Part shown: positions 10,172 through 18,816 of the stretch, piece by piece
Layout: every line of letters begins with the position of its first letter
How positions within the stretch are numbered: position 1 is the stretch's first letter
From: Ancylobacter lacus
GTDB taxonomy: Bacteria; Pseudomonadota; Alphaproteobacteria; Rhizobiales; Xanthobacteraceae
Reading direction: 5' to 3'
Length of the DNA: 64,000 nt
Assembly: GCF_018390635.1 (NCBI RefSeq)
Contig: NZ_JAHBGE010000008.1
Span: 1 to 64,000, forward strand
Notes under the pieces: generated by a model
What the model was told of the DNA's origin: nothing
Databases searched by the model: none
What the model saw: only the letters and a program-made list of their open reading frames with translations
Translations under genes and position numbers: made by a program

Positions 10172-10755
10172 GCCGGGCCCCCGCGAAGCCGGCGGATGCG
10201 GACATAGAGCGCGCCTTCCCCGCCATGGCCGCGTGCCGCGGTCTCGAAGCCGACCACCACCGGCCGCATGGCGGGTTCGGCGAGCCAGTGCGGCACCACG
10301 CGCCGCAGCACGCCCCGCCCTTCCGTGACGAAGCCCGGCTCCGGTGATCCCTTGCCGGTGATGACCAGCACCACGGAATGGCCCGCGCTCTGGGCGGCGA
10401 TGAGGAAGGCGTGGAGGCGGTGATGCGCCGCCGCCTGGGTCATGCCGTGCAGGTCGATCCGGGCCTCGACCTCGTGGCTGCCGCGCGACAGCCGGCGGCG
10501 CAGCTTCGGCTCCAGCGGCGCCAGCGGCGGGGGCGACGGCCTCGCCGGAGTGGCACGTGCCGGCCGCGCCTCCACCGGAGGCGGCGGCTCCGGGGCGGCA
10601 GGCGGCTCCTCGCGGACGGGCTCGGACGCCGGCGCCTCCACCGGCGCCGCCGGCTTCAGCCGCGCAATGTCGCGGGTCACATAGCTCCAGAGCGCGCGTT
10701 CCTCGGGGTCCAGCGTGCGCCGGCCACGCCGGCCCCCGCCCGATCGGGCGCTCAT
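10168..10755 (-). CDS. smrA: Smr-domain protein
   Basis: Smr domains are small nucleases that nick branched DNA or cleave RNA near collided ribosomes. The 195-residue product has a basic start (GGGRRGRRTL), a proline/alanine-rich linker at about residues 35-85, and a C-terminal Smr domain. The domain motifs IDLHGMTQ, VLVITGKG and a late HGGEGALYVRIR are all seen. These match the HGM, TGKG and terminal strand motifs of the family. The start overlaps the mltA stop as ATGA and its own stop overlaps the xre gene. The exact substrate in this group of bacteria is uncertain, and the gene symbol is by domain only. Confidence 0.85.
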   Translation of the reverse strand: MSARSGGGRRGRRTLDPEERALWSYVTRDIARLKPAAPVEAPASEPVREEPPAAPEPPPPVEARPARATPARPSPPPLAPLEPKLRRRLSRGSHEVEARIDLHGMTQAAAHHRLHAFLIAAQSAGHSVVLVITGKGSPEPGFVTEGRGVLRRVVPHWLAEPAMRPVVVGFETAARGHGGEGALYVRIRRLRGGPA

Positions 10756-12071
10756 GGCGTCCCGCCCGCGCCGGAAGACGCCTCGGCGGGCAGGTGCGCG
10801 GGGCGGCGCGGCGGCCGGGGTGGTGGCGGCGCGCGGGTCGGGTCGAGCCGGCGCGGCAGCAGCATGATGAAGCGGCCGCGGTTCTGGATGCGGCCGGCCA
10901 CCGACCCCGCCTCCGCACCCGCGCCGAGGAAGAGATCGGCACGGGCCGGGCCGACGATGGCCGAGCCGGTGTCCTGGGCGATCATCAGCCGCTGGAAGGT
11001 GTTGGACGTACCCGGCCCGTCCAGCGGCAACCGCGCGTCGATGAAAAAGGGCGTGCCGTAGACGTGAAGGCGCCGATCCACGGCGATGGAGCGTCCCGCC
11101 GTCAGCGGCAGGCCCTGGGCCCCCACCGCCCCATCGGTGGCCGAAAGCTCGGTCGCGAGGCGAAAGAAGACATAGGACTTGTTCTGCCGCATCAGCTCGC
11201 GCCCTTCCGCCGGATGGTCGGCTATGTAGGCGCGGATCGCGTCCATGGAAATCTTCTCGCGCGGCACGATGCCCCGCTCCACCAGAATCCGCCCGACCGG
11301 GGTGTAGGTCTGGCCGTTGTGGCCATCGTAATTGAGCCGAAGCACGGTGCCATCGGGAAGCCTCACCCGGGCCGAGCCCTGAATCTGGGTGAAGAACACG
11401 TCTGCCGCGCTCCGCACCCAGACGATTTCGAGCCCACGGTCCTTCAGCGCGCCGTCGTCGATCGCGGCGCGGTCGTAATAGGGCACGAGCCGGTCGCCCT
11501 CGCGCCGGAACGCCTGGCCCCTGTTGGCGGGCACGCCGGGTGCGGGGGATTCGAGGATGAGGTCCGCCGGCCGGCGGTAAATCGGAGTGGTGAATTCCGC
11601 CGTAGGGGTGAGCGAGCCTTCCAGCTCCGGTTCGTAATAGCCGGTGAGAAAGCCGGTCGGGGATTCGATGGGCGAGATCAACACCGGCCGGAAGGCCTGC
11701 TCGAAGAAGCGGCGGGCTCGCGCCTCGCTGGTGTGGCGGGGAAGGCGCAGCGCCTCCCGGCAGATGGGGCGCAGCGCGAGAAACACCGGCCGCGGCGGGG
11801 TCACCTCGTCGGTGCCCCGCAGGATGGGGCCGCAGCTCGCCCGGAAGGTCGCCAGCGCGGCCCGATGGTCGTCCTGCGCCCAGCCCGGAAGGTTGGCGAA
11901 GCGCGCCGGCTCCAGCGCGGCCTCCGGCATGACGAACAGCGGCGCAGGGTGCGGCTTCTCGCGGGCGAGAGCCGGCCCACCCGCCAGCCCCGCGGCGAGG
12001 AGCAGCGCACAGGCGAGGCTGAGGGCGAGCGCCCGGCAGAACCGGGCAGAAGGAAGGATCGGGGTGCGCAC
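10752..12071 (-). CDS. mltA: Membrane-bound lytic murein transglycosylase A
   Basis: MltA cleaves the MurNAc-GlcNAc bond of peptidoglycan and forms a 1,6-anhydro end in the periplasm. An N-terminal signal peptide is clear: basic residues, then a leucine/alanine-rich core to about residue 36. There is no lipobox cysteine, so the protein may be soluble rather than a lipoprotein. The segments LTGYYEPELEGS, VFFTQIQGSARVRL and AQDTGSAIVGPARADLFLG mark the barrel and the 3D domain; the aspartate of the last is the usual catalytic acid. A proline/arginine-rich tail follows. It is the second gene of the tim44-mltA-smr-xre set. Confidence 0.92.
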   Translation of the reverse strand: MRTPILPSARFCRALALSLACALLLAAGLAGGPALAREKPHPAPLFVMPEAALEPARFANLPGWAQDDHRAALATFRASCGPILRGTDEVTPPRPVFLALRPICREALRLPRHTSEARARRFFEQAFRPVLISPIESPTGFLTGYYEPELEGSLTPTAEFTTPIYRRPADLILESPAPGVPANRGQAFRREGDRLVPYYDRAAIDDGALKDRGLEIVWVRSAADVFFTQIQGSARVRLPDGTVLRLNYDGHNGQTYTPVGRILVERGIVPREKISMDAIRAYIADHPAEGRELMRQNKSYVFFRLATELSATDGAVGAQGLPLTAGRSIAVDRRLHVYGTPFFIDARLPLDGPGTSNTFQRLMIAQDTGSAIVGPARADLFLGAGAEAGSVAGRIQNRGRFIMLLPRRLDPTRAPPPPRPPRRPAHLPAEASSGAGGTP

Positions 12072-12083
12072 CCCGCTACTCTG

Positions 12084-12809
12084 TCACGAAGCCGCTTCGG
12101 TCGCCACGAGCTTCCAGTTGGGATCGCGGGCGCCGAGATCGCGCGAGAAGGTCCACACGTCGGTCACGTCAACCACCGCCTCGGCGTCGCCGTCCACCGT
12201 CTCACCCGCCGCATTGCGGGTGACGGAAATGAGCTGGGAGACGAACCGCACCGTGATCTGCGCGGTCTTGCCCTTCACCTGCGCATCCACGATGTCCGAC
12301 TTCGAGATGGCGACGAAGCTCGTCTGCATGGTCTCGCCGCGCGCCTCGCGTTCCGCGATCGCCGCCGAGAAGCCGTCGAACACGTCGCGGGCAAGCAGGT
12401 CCTTCAGCGCGCGGCGATCGCCGTTTGCGAAGGCGACGACGATCATCTCGTAGGCCGAACGGGCACCTTCGAGAAAGTGCTTCACGTCGAAGCCGCGTTC
12501 CTGCGCGGCGATGGCGTCAAGCCCATTGGCCACCGCCGAGCCGATCTCGGCGACGCCGGTCCAGCGCGGCTGGGCGGGGACATCCGGCTCCACCGGCTCG
12601 GGAACATGGCTGGGCTCGGTGCCGGGGAAGTTCACCACCTTGTCCGAGGCCCGCGGGTCGTTCGCCGCGGGCGCCTTGGCTGCGTCGCGACGCGAATACG
12701 GATCATAGGGCGGCCGCTCCCGCCCTGTGCGCTGGCCCAGCACGCTGCGCAGCCGGATGAAGATGAACACGGCCAGGGCCAGGAAGATGATCGTATAAAT
12801 ATCGAACAC
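12084..12809 (-). CDS. Tim44-domain inner-membrane protein
   Basis: Bacterial Tim44-like proteins carry the C-terminal lipid/peptide-binding domain of the mitochondrial import protein Tim44. This one has a single N-terminal transmembrane helix (residues about 3-18, FDIYTIIFLALAVFIFIRLR). A polar, proline-rich stretch follows, then the Tim44 domain from about residue 85 to the end. I chose the GTG at 12809 because it places the membrane helix at the very N-terminus, as in relatives; in-frame ATGs at 12854 and 12917 are upstream alternatives. It precedes mltA by 12 bases and is divergent from secB. A link to envelope protein handling is plausible but not shown. Confidence 0.87.
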   Translation of the reverse strand: MFDIYTIIFLALAVFIFIRLRSVLGQRTGRERPPYDPYSRRDAAKAPAANDPRASDKVVNFPGTEPSHVPEPVEPDVPAQPRWTGVAEIGSAVANGLDAIAAQERGFDVKHFLEGARSAYEMIVVAFANGDRRALKDLLARDVFDGFSAAIAEREARGETMQTSFVAISKSDIVDAQVKGKTAQITVRFVSQLISVTRNAAGETVDGDAEAVVDVTDVWTFSRDLGARDPNWKLVATEAAS

Positions 12810-13216
12810 GTCGCTCTTGCCGCGTTTTGCCTGGACGGCGGACCAGCCCGCCATCCATGGACCGAGTTTAAAGACGCCCGCAGGCTGGCGCCGGAAAGCC
12901 CGCCTGCCGGTGTTCATGGCCTATTTACGCGCTCCGGGGGATTTCGCCAGCCCATTCGCTACCGTAACGTCAGTCACATCCGGGGCATTACGGCTCGCGA
13001 ATGTGTCGTTTATGCCGGTGAGACTAGATCAAGTGGCATCGCCGCGCCATGAGGCGCGTTGCGGCGAGCGGGGGCGGCGGCGCCCGGCGCGGAGAGCCCG
13101 TGCGCGCCTTGTTCGTGGCGGCGAGGCATGTTAGCGACACGCCCGCCCGGGGCCTGCCGCGCCGGGCCAAGACGCCCCTGCGCCCACATCCGGCGGGCCA
13201 CCACGGAGACTTCCCG
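12810..13216. other. Intergenic region between tim44 gene and secB
   Basis: This 407-base gap separates two divergent genes and should hold both promoters. I looked for an FxsA gene, which is often found here in relatives, and found none. An AT-richer patch around 12960-13030 is the likeliest promoter zone for secB. No strong repeat or RNA structure is evident. Confidence 0.5.
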
Positions 13217-13681
13217 ATGACCGATGACGCCAACGCCGTGACCATGCCGACCCTGCATGTGGTCGCGCAGTACACCAAGGATCTCTCCTTCGAGAATCCC
13301 GGCGCGCCGGCCACCCTCTCGCCCTCGGGCCAGCCGCAGATCGGCATCCAGATCAACGTCAATGCCCGCCCGGCGCGTGACGGCGAGTTCGAGGTCGAGC
13401 TCAAGATCGAGGCGAAGGCCGAGGCCAGCAAGAAGCTGCTCTTTGCGGTCGAGCTGGTCTATGGCGGCCTGTTCCGGGTTCAGAACGTCGCCGAGGAGAC
13501 GCTGCACCCCTTCGTCATGATCGAGTGCCCGCGCATGCTCTTCCCGTTCGCGCGCCAGATCGTGGCCGACACCGTCCGCAATGGTGGCTTCCCGCCCCTG
13601 ATGATCGACCCGGTCGATTTCGTGACACTGTACCGCCAGCGCATGGCGCAGAACCCGCCGTCCTCGATCCTGGCGTCCTGA
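13217..13681 (+). CDS. secB: Protein-export chaperone SecB
   Basis: SecB is a cytoplasmic tetrameric chaperone that keeps secretory precursors unfolded and hands them to SecA. The 154-residue product shows the family strands: [18 protein letters not shown] near residues 14-31, [11 protein letters not shown], and the late [15 protein letters not shown]. Conserved acidic SecA-contact residues are in place. The ATG at 13217 follows GGAGAC and gives the usual short polar start; longer in-frame upstream sequence is not SecB-like. It ends 44 bases from the convergent dnaQ, with a perfect hairpin between. Confidence 0.95.
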   Translation: MTDDANAVTMPTLHVVAQYTKDLSFENPGAPATLSPSGQPQIGIQINVNARPARDGEFEVELKIEAKAEASKKLLFAVELVYGGLFRVQNVAEETLHPFVMIECPRMLFPFARQIVADTVRNGGFPPLMIDPVDFVTLYRQRMAQNPPSSILAS

Positions 13682-13690
13682 TCCCGCGCG

Positions 13691-13721
13691 GGCGGGCGAT
13701 CCCGGCCGCGGATCGCCCGCC
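13691..13721. terminator. Bidirectional terminator between secB and dnaQ
   Basis: A perfect 12-base stem (GGCGGGCGATCC pairing with GGATCGCCCGCC) closes a seven-base loop. It lies exactly between two convergent stop codons, nine bases after secB and four bases after dnaQ. There is no T-run, so it may act with Rho or simply protect the 3' ends. Confidence 0.7.
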
Positions 13722-13724
13722 GGC

Positions 13725-14438
13725 TCACGCCTGCGCGTCCGGCGCGGGCGGCAGATAGTCCTTCCAGATCGCCGCATCGCCAAGAGTCTTCACGAAGGCC
13801 TCGTGCGCGGCGATCTCGGCCGCCGACAGCCGGGGCGGCAGCGGCGCCGGCCGCGCCAGCGGGACGAGCGTGGTGCGCTCCTCGCGGCGGGCAACGGTTT
13901 CCGTGCTCATCAGCACCAGCGCCGCCTGGCGCCCGCCCGCCAGCTCGGCATAGACATCCGCCAGCAGCTCCGAGTCGAGCAGGGCCCCGTGCTTGGTGCG
14001 GCGCGAGCCGTCGATGCCGTAGCGCGCCATGAGGTCGTCGAGCCGGTTCGACGAACCGGGGTGCCGCCGCCGCGCCAGCGCCAGGGTGTCGATCACCCGG
14101 TCGAAGGTGAGGGGCGGACGGCCCAGCCGCGCCAGTTCGGCATTCAGGAAGCCAACGTCGAAGGCTGCGTTGTGGATCACCAGCGGGTCCTGGCCGATGA
14201 AGGCGAGGAACTCGTCCACCACCTTGGCGAAAACCGGCTTGTCCGACAGGAACTGTGCGGAAAGCCCGTGCACGTTGAACGCCTCGATCGGCATGTCGCG
14301 CTCGGGATTGATATAGACGTGGAAGGTGCTGCCGGTCGGAATCCGGTTCAGCAGCTCCACGCAGCCGATCTCGACCAGCCGGTCGCCCCGCAGCGGATCG
14401 AGGCCGGTGGTTTCGGTATCGAGCACGATCTCGCGCAT
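13725..14438 (-). CDS. dnaQ: DNA polymerase III epsilon subunit (proofreading exonuclease)
   Basis: DnaQ supplies the 3'-5' proofreading exonuclease of the replicative polymerase. The three DEDDh exonuclease motifs are present: DTETTG (residues 7-12), a second around NAAFDVGFL near 99-107, and HGALLDSELLADVY near 157-170 with the catalytic histidine and aspartate. The C-terminal 50 residues form the tail that binds the alpha subunit. I chose the ATG at 14438 because GAGGAAC lies just before it; an upstream start would overlap coaE by more. The 237-residue length is normal. It is the last gene of the leftward ppsR-maf-aroE-coaE-dnaQ run next to the origin. Confidence 0.95.
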   Translation of the reverse strand: MREIVLDTETTGLDPLRGDRLVEIGCVELLNRIPTGSTFHVYINPERDMPIEAFNVHGLSAQFLSDKPVFAKVVDEFLAFIGQDPLVIHNAAFDVGFLNAELARLGRPPLTFDRVIDTLALARRRHPGSSNRLDDLMARYGIDGSRRTKHGALLDSELLADVYAELAGGRQAALVLMSTETVARREERTTLVPLARPAPLPPRLSAAEIAAHEAFVKTLGDAAIWKDYLPPAPDAQA

Positions 14439-14446
14439 CTGGTTCC

Positions 14447-15058
14447 TCAGGCTCCGGCCCGGCACGCCGCCAGGCGTTCCAGCAGTTCCGCCACCTGCGC
14501 CCGGGCGACGTCGAGACCGCCGCCGGTATCGATGACGAAATCGGCGCGCCGGCGTTTTTCCGCATCCGGCATCTGCTTCGACAGGATTGCCGCGAAGGTC
14601 TCGGCTGTCATGCCCGGCCGGGCGAGGACCCGCTCGCGCTGCACGGCCTCCGGTGCCGATACCACGGCGACGGCGTCGACGCGACCCTGCGCGCCGGTTT
14701 CGAACAGCAGGGGGATGTCGAGCACCGCCACGGCCGCGCCCTGCCGCGTGGCCTCCTCAAGGAACCGCGCCTCGCGGGCCCGAACCAGGGGGTGGACGAT
14801 GGCCTCCAGCCGCGCCATGGCGGCAGGATCGCCCAGCACCCGCGGTCCCAGCCGGGTGCGGTCGATCACGCCGGCAACGGTGACGCCGGGAAAGGCGCTC
14901 TCCACCGCGGCGACGCCTTCATGACGGTAGATATCGTGCACCGCCGCGTCGGCATCGTGCACCGGCACGCCCCGCTCGCGGAAAAGGCCAGCGGTGGTGG
15001 ATTTGCCCATGCCGATGGAGCCGGTCAGGCCCAGCCGGAACGGGCGCAGCGAGCTCAT
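14447..15058 (-). CDS. coaE: Dephospho-CoA kinase
   Basis: CoaE phosphorylates dephospho-CoA at the ribose 3'-hydroxyl, the last step of coenzyme A synthesis. The P-loop [11 protein letters not shown] (residues 11-21), the DADAAVH segment and the lid region around [15 protein letters not shown] are typical. The protein has 203 residues. Its ATG overlaps the aroE stop as ATGA. Together with coaA at the left end, the window contains the first and last enzymes of CoA synthesis. Confidence 0.95.
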   Translation of the reverse strand: MSSLRPFRLGLTGSIGMGKSTTAGLFRERGVPVHDADAAVHDIYRHEGVAAVESAFPGVTVAGVIDRTRLGPRVLGDPAAMARLEAIVHPLVRAREARFLEEATRQGAAVAVLDIPLLFETGAQGRVDAVAVVSAPEAVQRERVLARPGMTAETFAAILSKQMPDAEKRRRADFVIDTGGGLDVARAQVAELLERLAACRAGA

Positions 15059-15900
15059 GCGAGCTGGCCCTTGGCGGCGAGGTCGGCGATGACCAGCGCG
15101 CGCAATTCGGCGGTGACCTGCGGGCGGACCCCGAACCAGCGCTCGAAGCCCGGCACCGCCTGGTGCAGCAGCATGCCGAGCCCATCCACGGTCGCGAGCC
15201 CACGGGCCTTGGCCGCGCGCAGCAGCGGGGTTTCCAGCGGCACATAGACCGCGTCGGTCACCACCGCGTCGGGCGAGAGCGCGGAGAGGTCGAGGTCGAG
15301 CGGCGGCTGGCCCTTCATGCCGAGCGAGGTGGTGTTCACCAGCAGCCGGCACCCTGCCAGCCGGCCGGCGAGATCGCGCCAGGCCACCGGCACCACCCGG
15401 GGGCCGAACTGCTCGCGCAGCGCCTCCGCCCGGGACAGCGTGCGGTTCGCGACCGCGATGCGGTCGATCCCCCGGGAGAGAAGGCCGTGGACAATGGCGC
15501 GCGAGGCGCCGCCGGCGCCCAGCACGACCGCATCGCCCAGCGCCGCCGCCCAGTCCGGCGCCCCGGCGTCGAGATTGGCGAGGAAGCCGTGCACGTCGGT
15601 GTTGGCGCCGTGCAGCCGGCCATCCTCCAGCCAGAGGGTGTTTACCGCCCCCAGCGCCGCCGCAACCTGATCGAGCTCGGCGCAGGCCCGGAAGGCGGCC
15701 TCCTTGTGCGGCACGGTGACGTTGCCGCCGACATAGCCCGATGTGGCGAAACCGGCGAGAAAGCCGTCAATGGCTTCCAGCGCGACGTCCTGCCGGCCGT
15801 ATTCCCCGTCGATCCCATGCTGGTTCAGCCAGAAGCCATGCACCAGCGGCGAGCGGGAATGGGCCACGGGGTGGCCGATGATGCAGGCGCGGCGGGTCAC
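15055..15900 (-). CDS. aroE: Shikimate dehydrogenase
   Basis: AroE reduces 3-dehydroshikimate to shikimate with NADPH in aromatic amino acid synthesis. The substrate site is visible as [10 protein letters not shown] near residues 15-24, with the catalytic lysine in [10 protein letters not shown] and the aspartate in NTDVHGF. The nucleotide-binding loop [12 protein letters not shown] and the NRT of [10 protein letters not shown] follow. The start is the GTG at 15900, which overlaps the maf stop as GTGA. The product has 281 residues. Confidence 0.95.
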   Translation of the reverse strand: MTRRACIIGHPVAHSRSPLVHGFWLNQHGIDGEYGRQDVALEAIDGFLAGFATSGYVGGNVTVPHKEAAFRACAELDQVAAALGAVNTLWLEDGRLHGANTDVHGFLANLDAGAPDWAAALGDAVVLGAGGASRAIVHGLLSRGIDRIAVANRTLSRAEALREQFGPRVVPVAWRDLAGRLAGCRLLVNTTSLGMKGQPPLDLDLSALSPDAVVTDAVYVPLETPLLRAAKARGLATVDGLGMLLHQAVPGFERWFGVRPQVTAELRALVIADLAAKGQLA

Positions 15901-16526
15901 GTCAGGCTTCCTTCCTGCCGCAGGAAAGCGAGCAGCGGCAGCAGCGGCATCCCCAGAATGGTGGAATGCGCCCCCTCCACCCGCTCGAACAGGTGAATGC
16001 CGAGCCCTTCGAGCTGATAGCCGCCGACACTGGCGAGCACCGCCTCTCCGGCCGCGTCGAGATAGGCCTCGAGCGTCGCCGGGTCGAGCGGGCGCATGGT
16101 GAGGTGAGCGCTGTCGACGGTGGAAAACAGCGTCTCGCCGTCGCGCGACACCGCGATGGCGGCATGCAGATCGTGGGTATGGCCGGCGAGGCGGCTGAGC
16201 TGCTCGCGCGCCGCCGCCCGGTCGACCGGCTTGTGGAAGGCGTCGTTGCCGAGCGCGAGCGTCTGGTCGGCCCCGATCACCAGCCGGCCCGGCGCCAGCG
16301 CCGCGCCGGCCAGGCTCTTTTCCCGGGCGAGCATCAGGGCGATCTGCTTCGGCCCAAAGCCGTTGGCATGGCCGCGTGCCTCGACGTCCCGCTCATCGAT
16401 GTCGGCGAGGATCACCTCGAAGGGCAGTCGCGCGCTCTCCAGCATCGCGCGGCGGGCGGCGCTGCGCGAGGCCAGCACCAGCGGCGCCCGGCCGTGCCAG
16501 AGCCCGAGGGCCGAATCGGTCATCAC
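15897..16526 (-). CDS. maf: Maf-family nucleotide pyrophosphatase
   Basis: Maf proteins hydrolyse non-canonical or modified nucleoside triphosphates such as dTTP, UTP or m7GTP, and have been linked to division arrest. The N-terminal [14 protein letters not shown] segment and the catalytic IGADQTL motif (aspartate near residue 86) identify the family. The 209-residue length is typical. Two adjacent ATGs (16526 and 16523) overlap the ppsR stop, so either could start it. The C-terminal [11 protein letters not shown] and [12 protein letters not shown] segments are also family hallmarks. I cannot tell the subfamily, and so the preferred substrate, with confidence. Confidence 0.92.
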   Translation of the reverse strand: MMTDSALGLWHGRAPLVLASRSAARRAMLESARLPFEVILADIDERDVEARGHANGFGPKQIALMLAREKSLAGAALAPGRLVIGADQTLALGNDAFHKPVDRAAAREQLSRLAGHTHDLHAAIAVSRDGETLFSTVDSAHLTMRPLDPATLEAYLDAAGEAVLASVGGYQLEGLGIHLFERVEGAHSTILGMPLLPLLAFLRQEGSLT

Positions 16527-17377
16527 ATGGGTTCCTGCAGCTTGCGGCGGTGCTCCTTGAGCAGGCCGATGATCGCCGCCGCGGTTTCCTCAATGGAACG
16601 GCGGGTGACGTCGATGATCGGCCAGCCGGCGCGGGCGCAGAGCTGGCGCGAATAGGCGATCTCCTCGGCCACCGCCTCGCGGTCGACATAGGAATCATTG
16701 GGCTGGAGCGCATTGAGCCCAAGCAGCCGGTTTCGGCGGATCTCCACCACCCGCTCCGGACTCGCCACCAGCCCGACCACCAGCGGGTGCTTCAACCCGT
16801 GAAGGCCGGGGGGGACGGGCACGTTGGGAACCAGCGGGATATTCGCGGTCTTAATCCCGCGATTGGCGAGATAGATGCTGGTCGGCGTCTTGGAGGAACG
16901 GGAAATGCCGAGCAGCACCACATCCGCTCCCTCCAGCCGGTCGGTGTGCTGGCCATCGTCGTGCATGACGGTGAAGTTCATGGCGTCGATGCGGCGGAAA
17001 TATTCATGGTCGAGCTGATGCTGCCCGCCGACACGGGGCGTCGGCTCGCCGCCGAGATAGGCCTGGAACAGCCGCACCACCGGCGCGAGGACGGAGAGCA
17101 CCGGCAGGCTGTTCTGGGCGCAGAATGTTTTCAGCCGGTTGCGCAGCTCCAGCTCGGTGAGGGTGTAGAGCACGATGCCGGGATGCGCCTCGATCTCGGT
17201 AAGCACCCGGTCGAGCTGCTTCTGGTTCCGAACCAGCGGATAGATGTGCTCGATCGGCTTGGCGTGGCTGTACTGCGCCGCCGCGGCGCGCCCGACGCTG
17301 ATCAGCGTCTCGCCCGTGGAGTCGGAGACGAGGTGGAGATGGAAGTAGCTCTCGGACGACGGGACAGGCTCGGTCAC
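16523..17377 (-). CDS. ppsR: Pyruvate phosphate dikinase / PEP synthase regulatory protein
   Basis: This bifunctional enzyme (DUF299) phosphorylates a threonine of pyruvate phosphate dikinase or PEP synthase with ADP, and removes it again using phosphate. The protein starts [13 protein letters not shown] and carries the P-loop-like [16 protein letters not shown] near residues 155-170, followed by NIPLVPNVP. The start is the GTG at 17377, which lies against the proposed origin. In Caulobacter and Rickettsia the homologue sits at the same place beside the origin, next to hemE. Its stop overlaps maf. Length 284. Confidence 0.93.
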   Translation of the reverse strand: MTEPVPSSESYFHLHLVSDSTGETLISVGRAAAAQYSHAKPIEHIYPLVRNQKQLDRVLTEIEAHPGIVLYTLTELELRNRLKTFCAQNSLPVLSVLAPVVRLFQAYLGGEPTPRVGGQHQLDHEYFRRIDAMNFTVMHDDGQHTDRLEGADVVLLGISRSSKTPTSIYLANRGIKTANIPLVPNVPVPPGLHGLKHPLVVGLVASPERVVEIRRNRLLGLNALQPNDSYVDREAVAEEIAYSRQLCARAGWPIIDVTRRSIEETAAAIIGLLKEHRRKLQEPM

Positions 17378-17380
17378 GTG

Positions 17381-17389
17381 TTATCCCCA
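17381..17389 (+). promoter_or_regulatory. DnaA box (one mismatch)
   Basis: TTATCCCCA differs from the DnaA consensus TTATCCACA by one base and also contains the TCCCCA core reported for weak DnaA sites in Caulobacter. It lies immediately outside the ppsR start codon. Confidence 0.55.
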
Positions 17390-17562
17390 GCCCTGTGCAT
17401 GGCCTGTCGAAAAAGCCATGCCCTGCGGGGTCTGGCAAGGGTGCCCTGGGGATGGCGCCGGATTCCGTCCACAGGGGTGTCCGCTGTGGAAGATGGAAGG
17501 AGGCAGGCTCTGGGAATCGAGGATAACTCGTCGCACCCTTGCCAAGGGTCCGGCCACACTCG

Positions 17563-17578
17563 TTAATTCTTCGTTAAC
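17563..17578 (+). promoter_or_regulatory. Full CtrA binding box
   Basis: The sequence reads TTAA, seven bases, TTAAC, a perfect match to the CtrA consensus. CtrA is the cell-cycle regulator that silences replication initiation in Caulobacter and is conserved in Hyphomicrobiales. It sits 110 bases before hemE and may both block the origin and regulate hemE. Confidence 0.7.
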
Positions 17579-17688
17579 GCGCCCGGCCGGAGTCGGGGCG
17601 GCGTGGGGATTGGTTGTCGGATCGCCGGAACCCGGCTAATCCGCACCCACAGACTCTACAGACTCAATAGAAAAGAGATTTAGAAAGT

Positions 17689-18741
17689 ATGAATGGGGCA
17701 GTGGAAGATCGTTCGGGGACGAGCACGCTGCTCCAGGCACTCACCGGCCGGGTGCCGGCCCGGGTTCCGGTCTGGATGATGCGGCAGGCCGGCCGCTATC
17801 TCCCGGAATACCGGGCTTTGCGGGAGAAGGCGGGCGACTTCCTGACCCTGTGCTACACCCCGGAATTCGCCACCGAGGTGACGCTCCAGCCGATCCGCCG
17901 CTTCGGATTCGATGCGGCGATCCTGTTTTCCGACATTCTGGTGGTGCCCCACGCGCTCGGCTGCGACCTGCGCTTCGAGCCGGGCGAGGGTCCGCGCCTC
18001 TCCACCGTGACCTCGGCCGCCGACCTTGCCGGCCTTCGCGAAACCCTCGATCCCGCCCGGATCGGCAAGGTCTGCGAGGCGGTTTCCGCCATCCGGGCCC
18101 AGCTTCCGCGCGATGTCGCGCTTCTCGGCTTCTGCGGCGCACCCTGGACGGTGGCGACCTACATGGTGGCGGGCCGCGGCACCGACGACCAGATGCCGGC
18201 ACGGCTGGCCGCCTTCCGCGATCCCGCCTTCCTCGAGGCCCTGATCGACCGGCTGGTTGAGACCTCCAGCGCCTATCTCATCGCCCAGCTCCGGGCCGGG
18301 GCGGACGCGGTGCAGATCTTCGACAGCTGGTCCGGCGTGCTCGATCCCGAGCAGTTCCGGCGGTGGACGATCAGGCCGATCGGGAGGATGGTGCGTGCGG
18401 TGCGTGCGGCCATTCCCGGCGCGAAGATCATCGCCTTCCCGAAGGGGGCGTCTCTCGCCGGGCTCACCGAGCTGGCGCTCGCCACCGGGGTCGACGCGGT
18501 GGGGCTCGACTGGACCGCCGACCGCCGCGGGGTGCGTGCCGCCCTTGGCGGGCGCTGCGCCCTGCAGGGCAACCTCGACCCGCTGCGGCTGATCGCCGGC
18601 GGCCGGGCGCTGGACGAGGGCATCGACGCGCTGATGGCCGATTTCCGCGGCGCGTCGCACATCTTCAATCTCGGCCATGGCATCCGGCCGGAAACGCCGA
18701 TCGCCCATGTCGAGCACATGCTGAAGCGGCTGCGCGGCTGA
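17689..18741 (+). CDS. hemE: Uroporphyrinogen decarboxylase
   Basis: HemE removes four carboxyl groups from uroporphyrinogen III to give coproporphyrinogen III in heme synthesis. The signature PVWMMRQAGRYLPEYR lies near residues 26-41, and the second motif GFCGAPWTVATYM near 146-158. The invariant substrate aspartate is in LFSDILVVPHALG. The 350-residue length is usual. The gene is immediately right of the predicted origin, as in other alphaproteobacteria, and is transcribed away from it toward hemJ and rho. Confidence 0.96.
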   Translation: MNGAVEDRSGTSTLLQALTGRVPARVPVWMMRQAGRYLPEYRALREKAGDFLTLCYTPEFATEVTLQPIRRFGFDAAILFSDILVVPHALGCDLRFEPGEGPRLSTVTSAADLAGLRETLDPARIGKVCEAVSAIRAQLPRDVALLGFCGAPWTVATYMVAGRGTDDQMPARLAAFRDPAFLEALIDRLVETSSAYLIAQLRAGADAVQIFDSWSGVLDPEQFRRWTIRPIGRMVRAVRAAIPGAKIIAFPKGASLAGLTELALATGVDAVGLDWTADRRGVRAALGGRCALQGNLDPLRLIAGGRALDEGIDALMADFRGASHIFNLGHGIRPETPIAHVEHMLKRLRG

Positions 18742-18816
18742 GGCCGCCGCCGCTCCGGCCCGGCCGTGGCGCGCGCGCCGGCCGGGGCCTGCGCAGGCTC
18801 TAAGGGAGGAACCGGG

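Larger units (their letters stand above)
17378..17688. other. Predicted chromosomal replication origin (oriC)
   Basis: This 311-base gap lies between ppsR and hemE, the neighbourhood that contains the Caulobacter crescentus origin. It holds a perfect CtrA box, a DnaA box with one mismatch (TTATCCCCA at 17381) and a second TGTGGAAGA at 17485 with two mismatches on the other strand. TCCCCA motifs occur at 17384 (plus strand), 17447 and 17604 (minus strand). Five GANTC sites, the target of the CcrM methylase, lie at 17461, 17514, 17590, 17652 and 17661. An AT-rich stretch follows just before hemE. Genes on both sides mostly point away from it. dnaA is not in the window, as is normal for this group. 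Confidence 0.8.
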
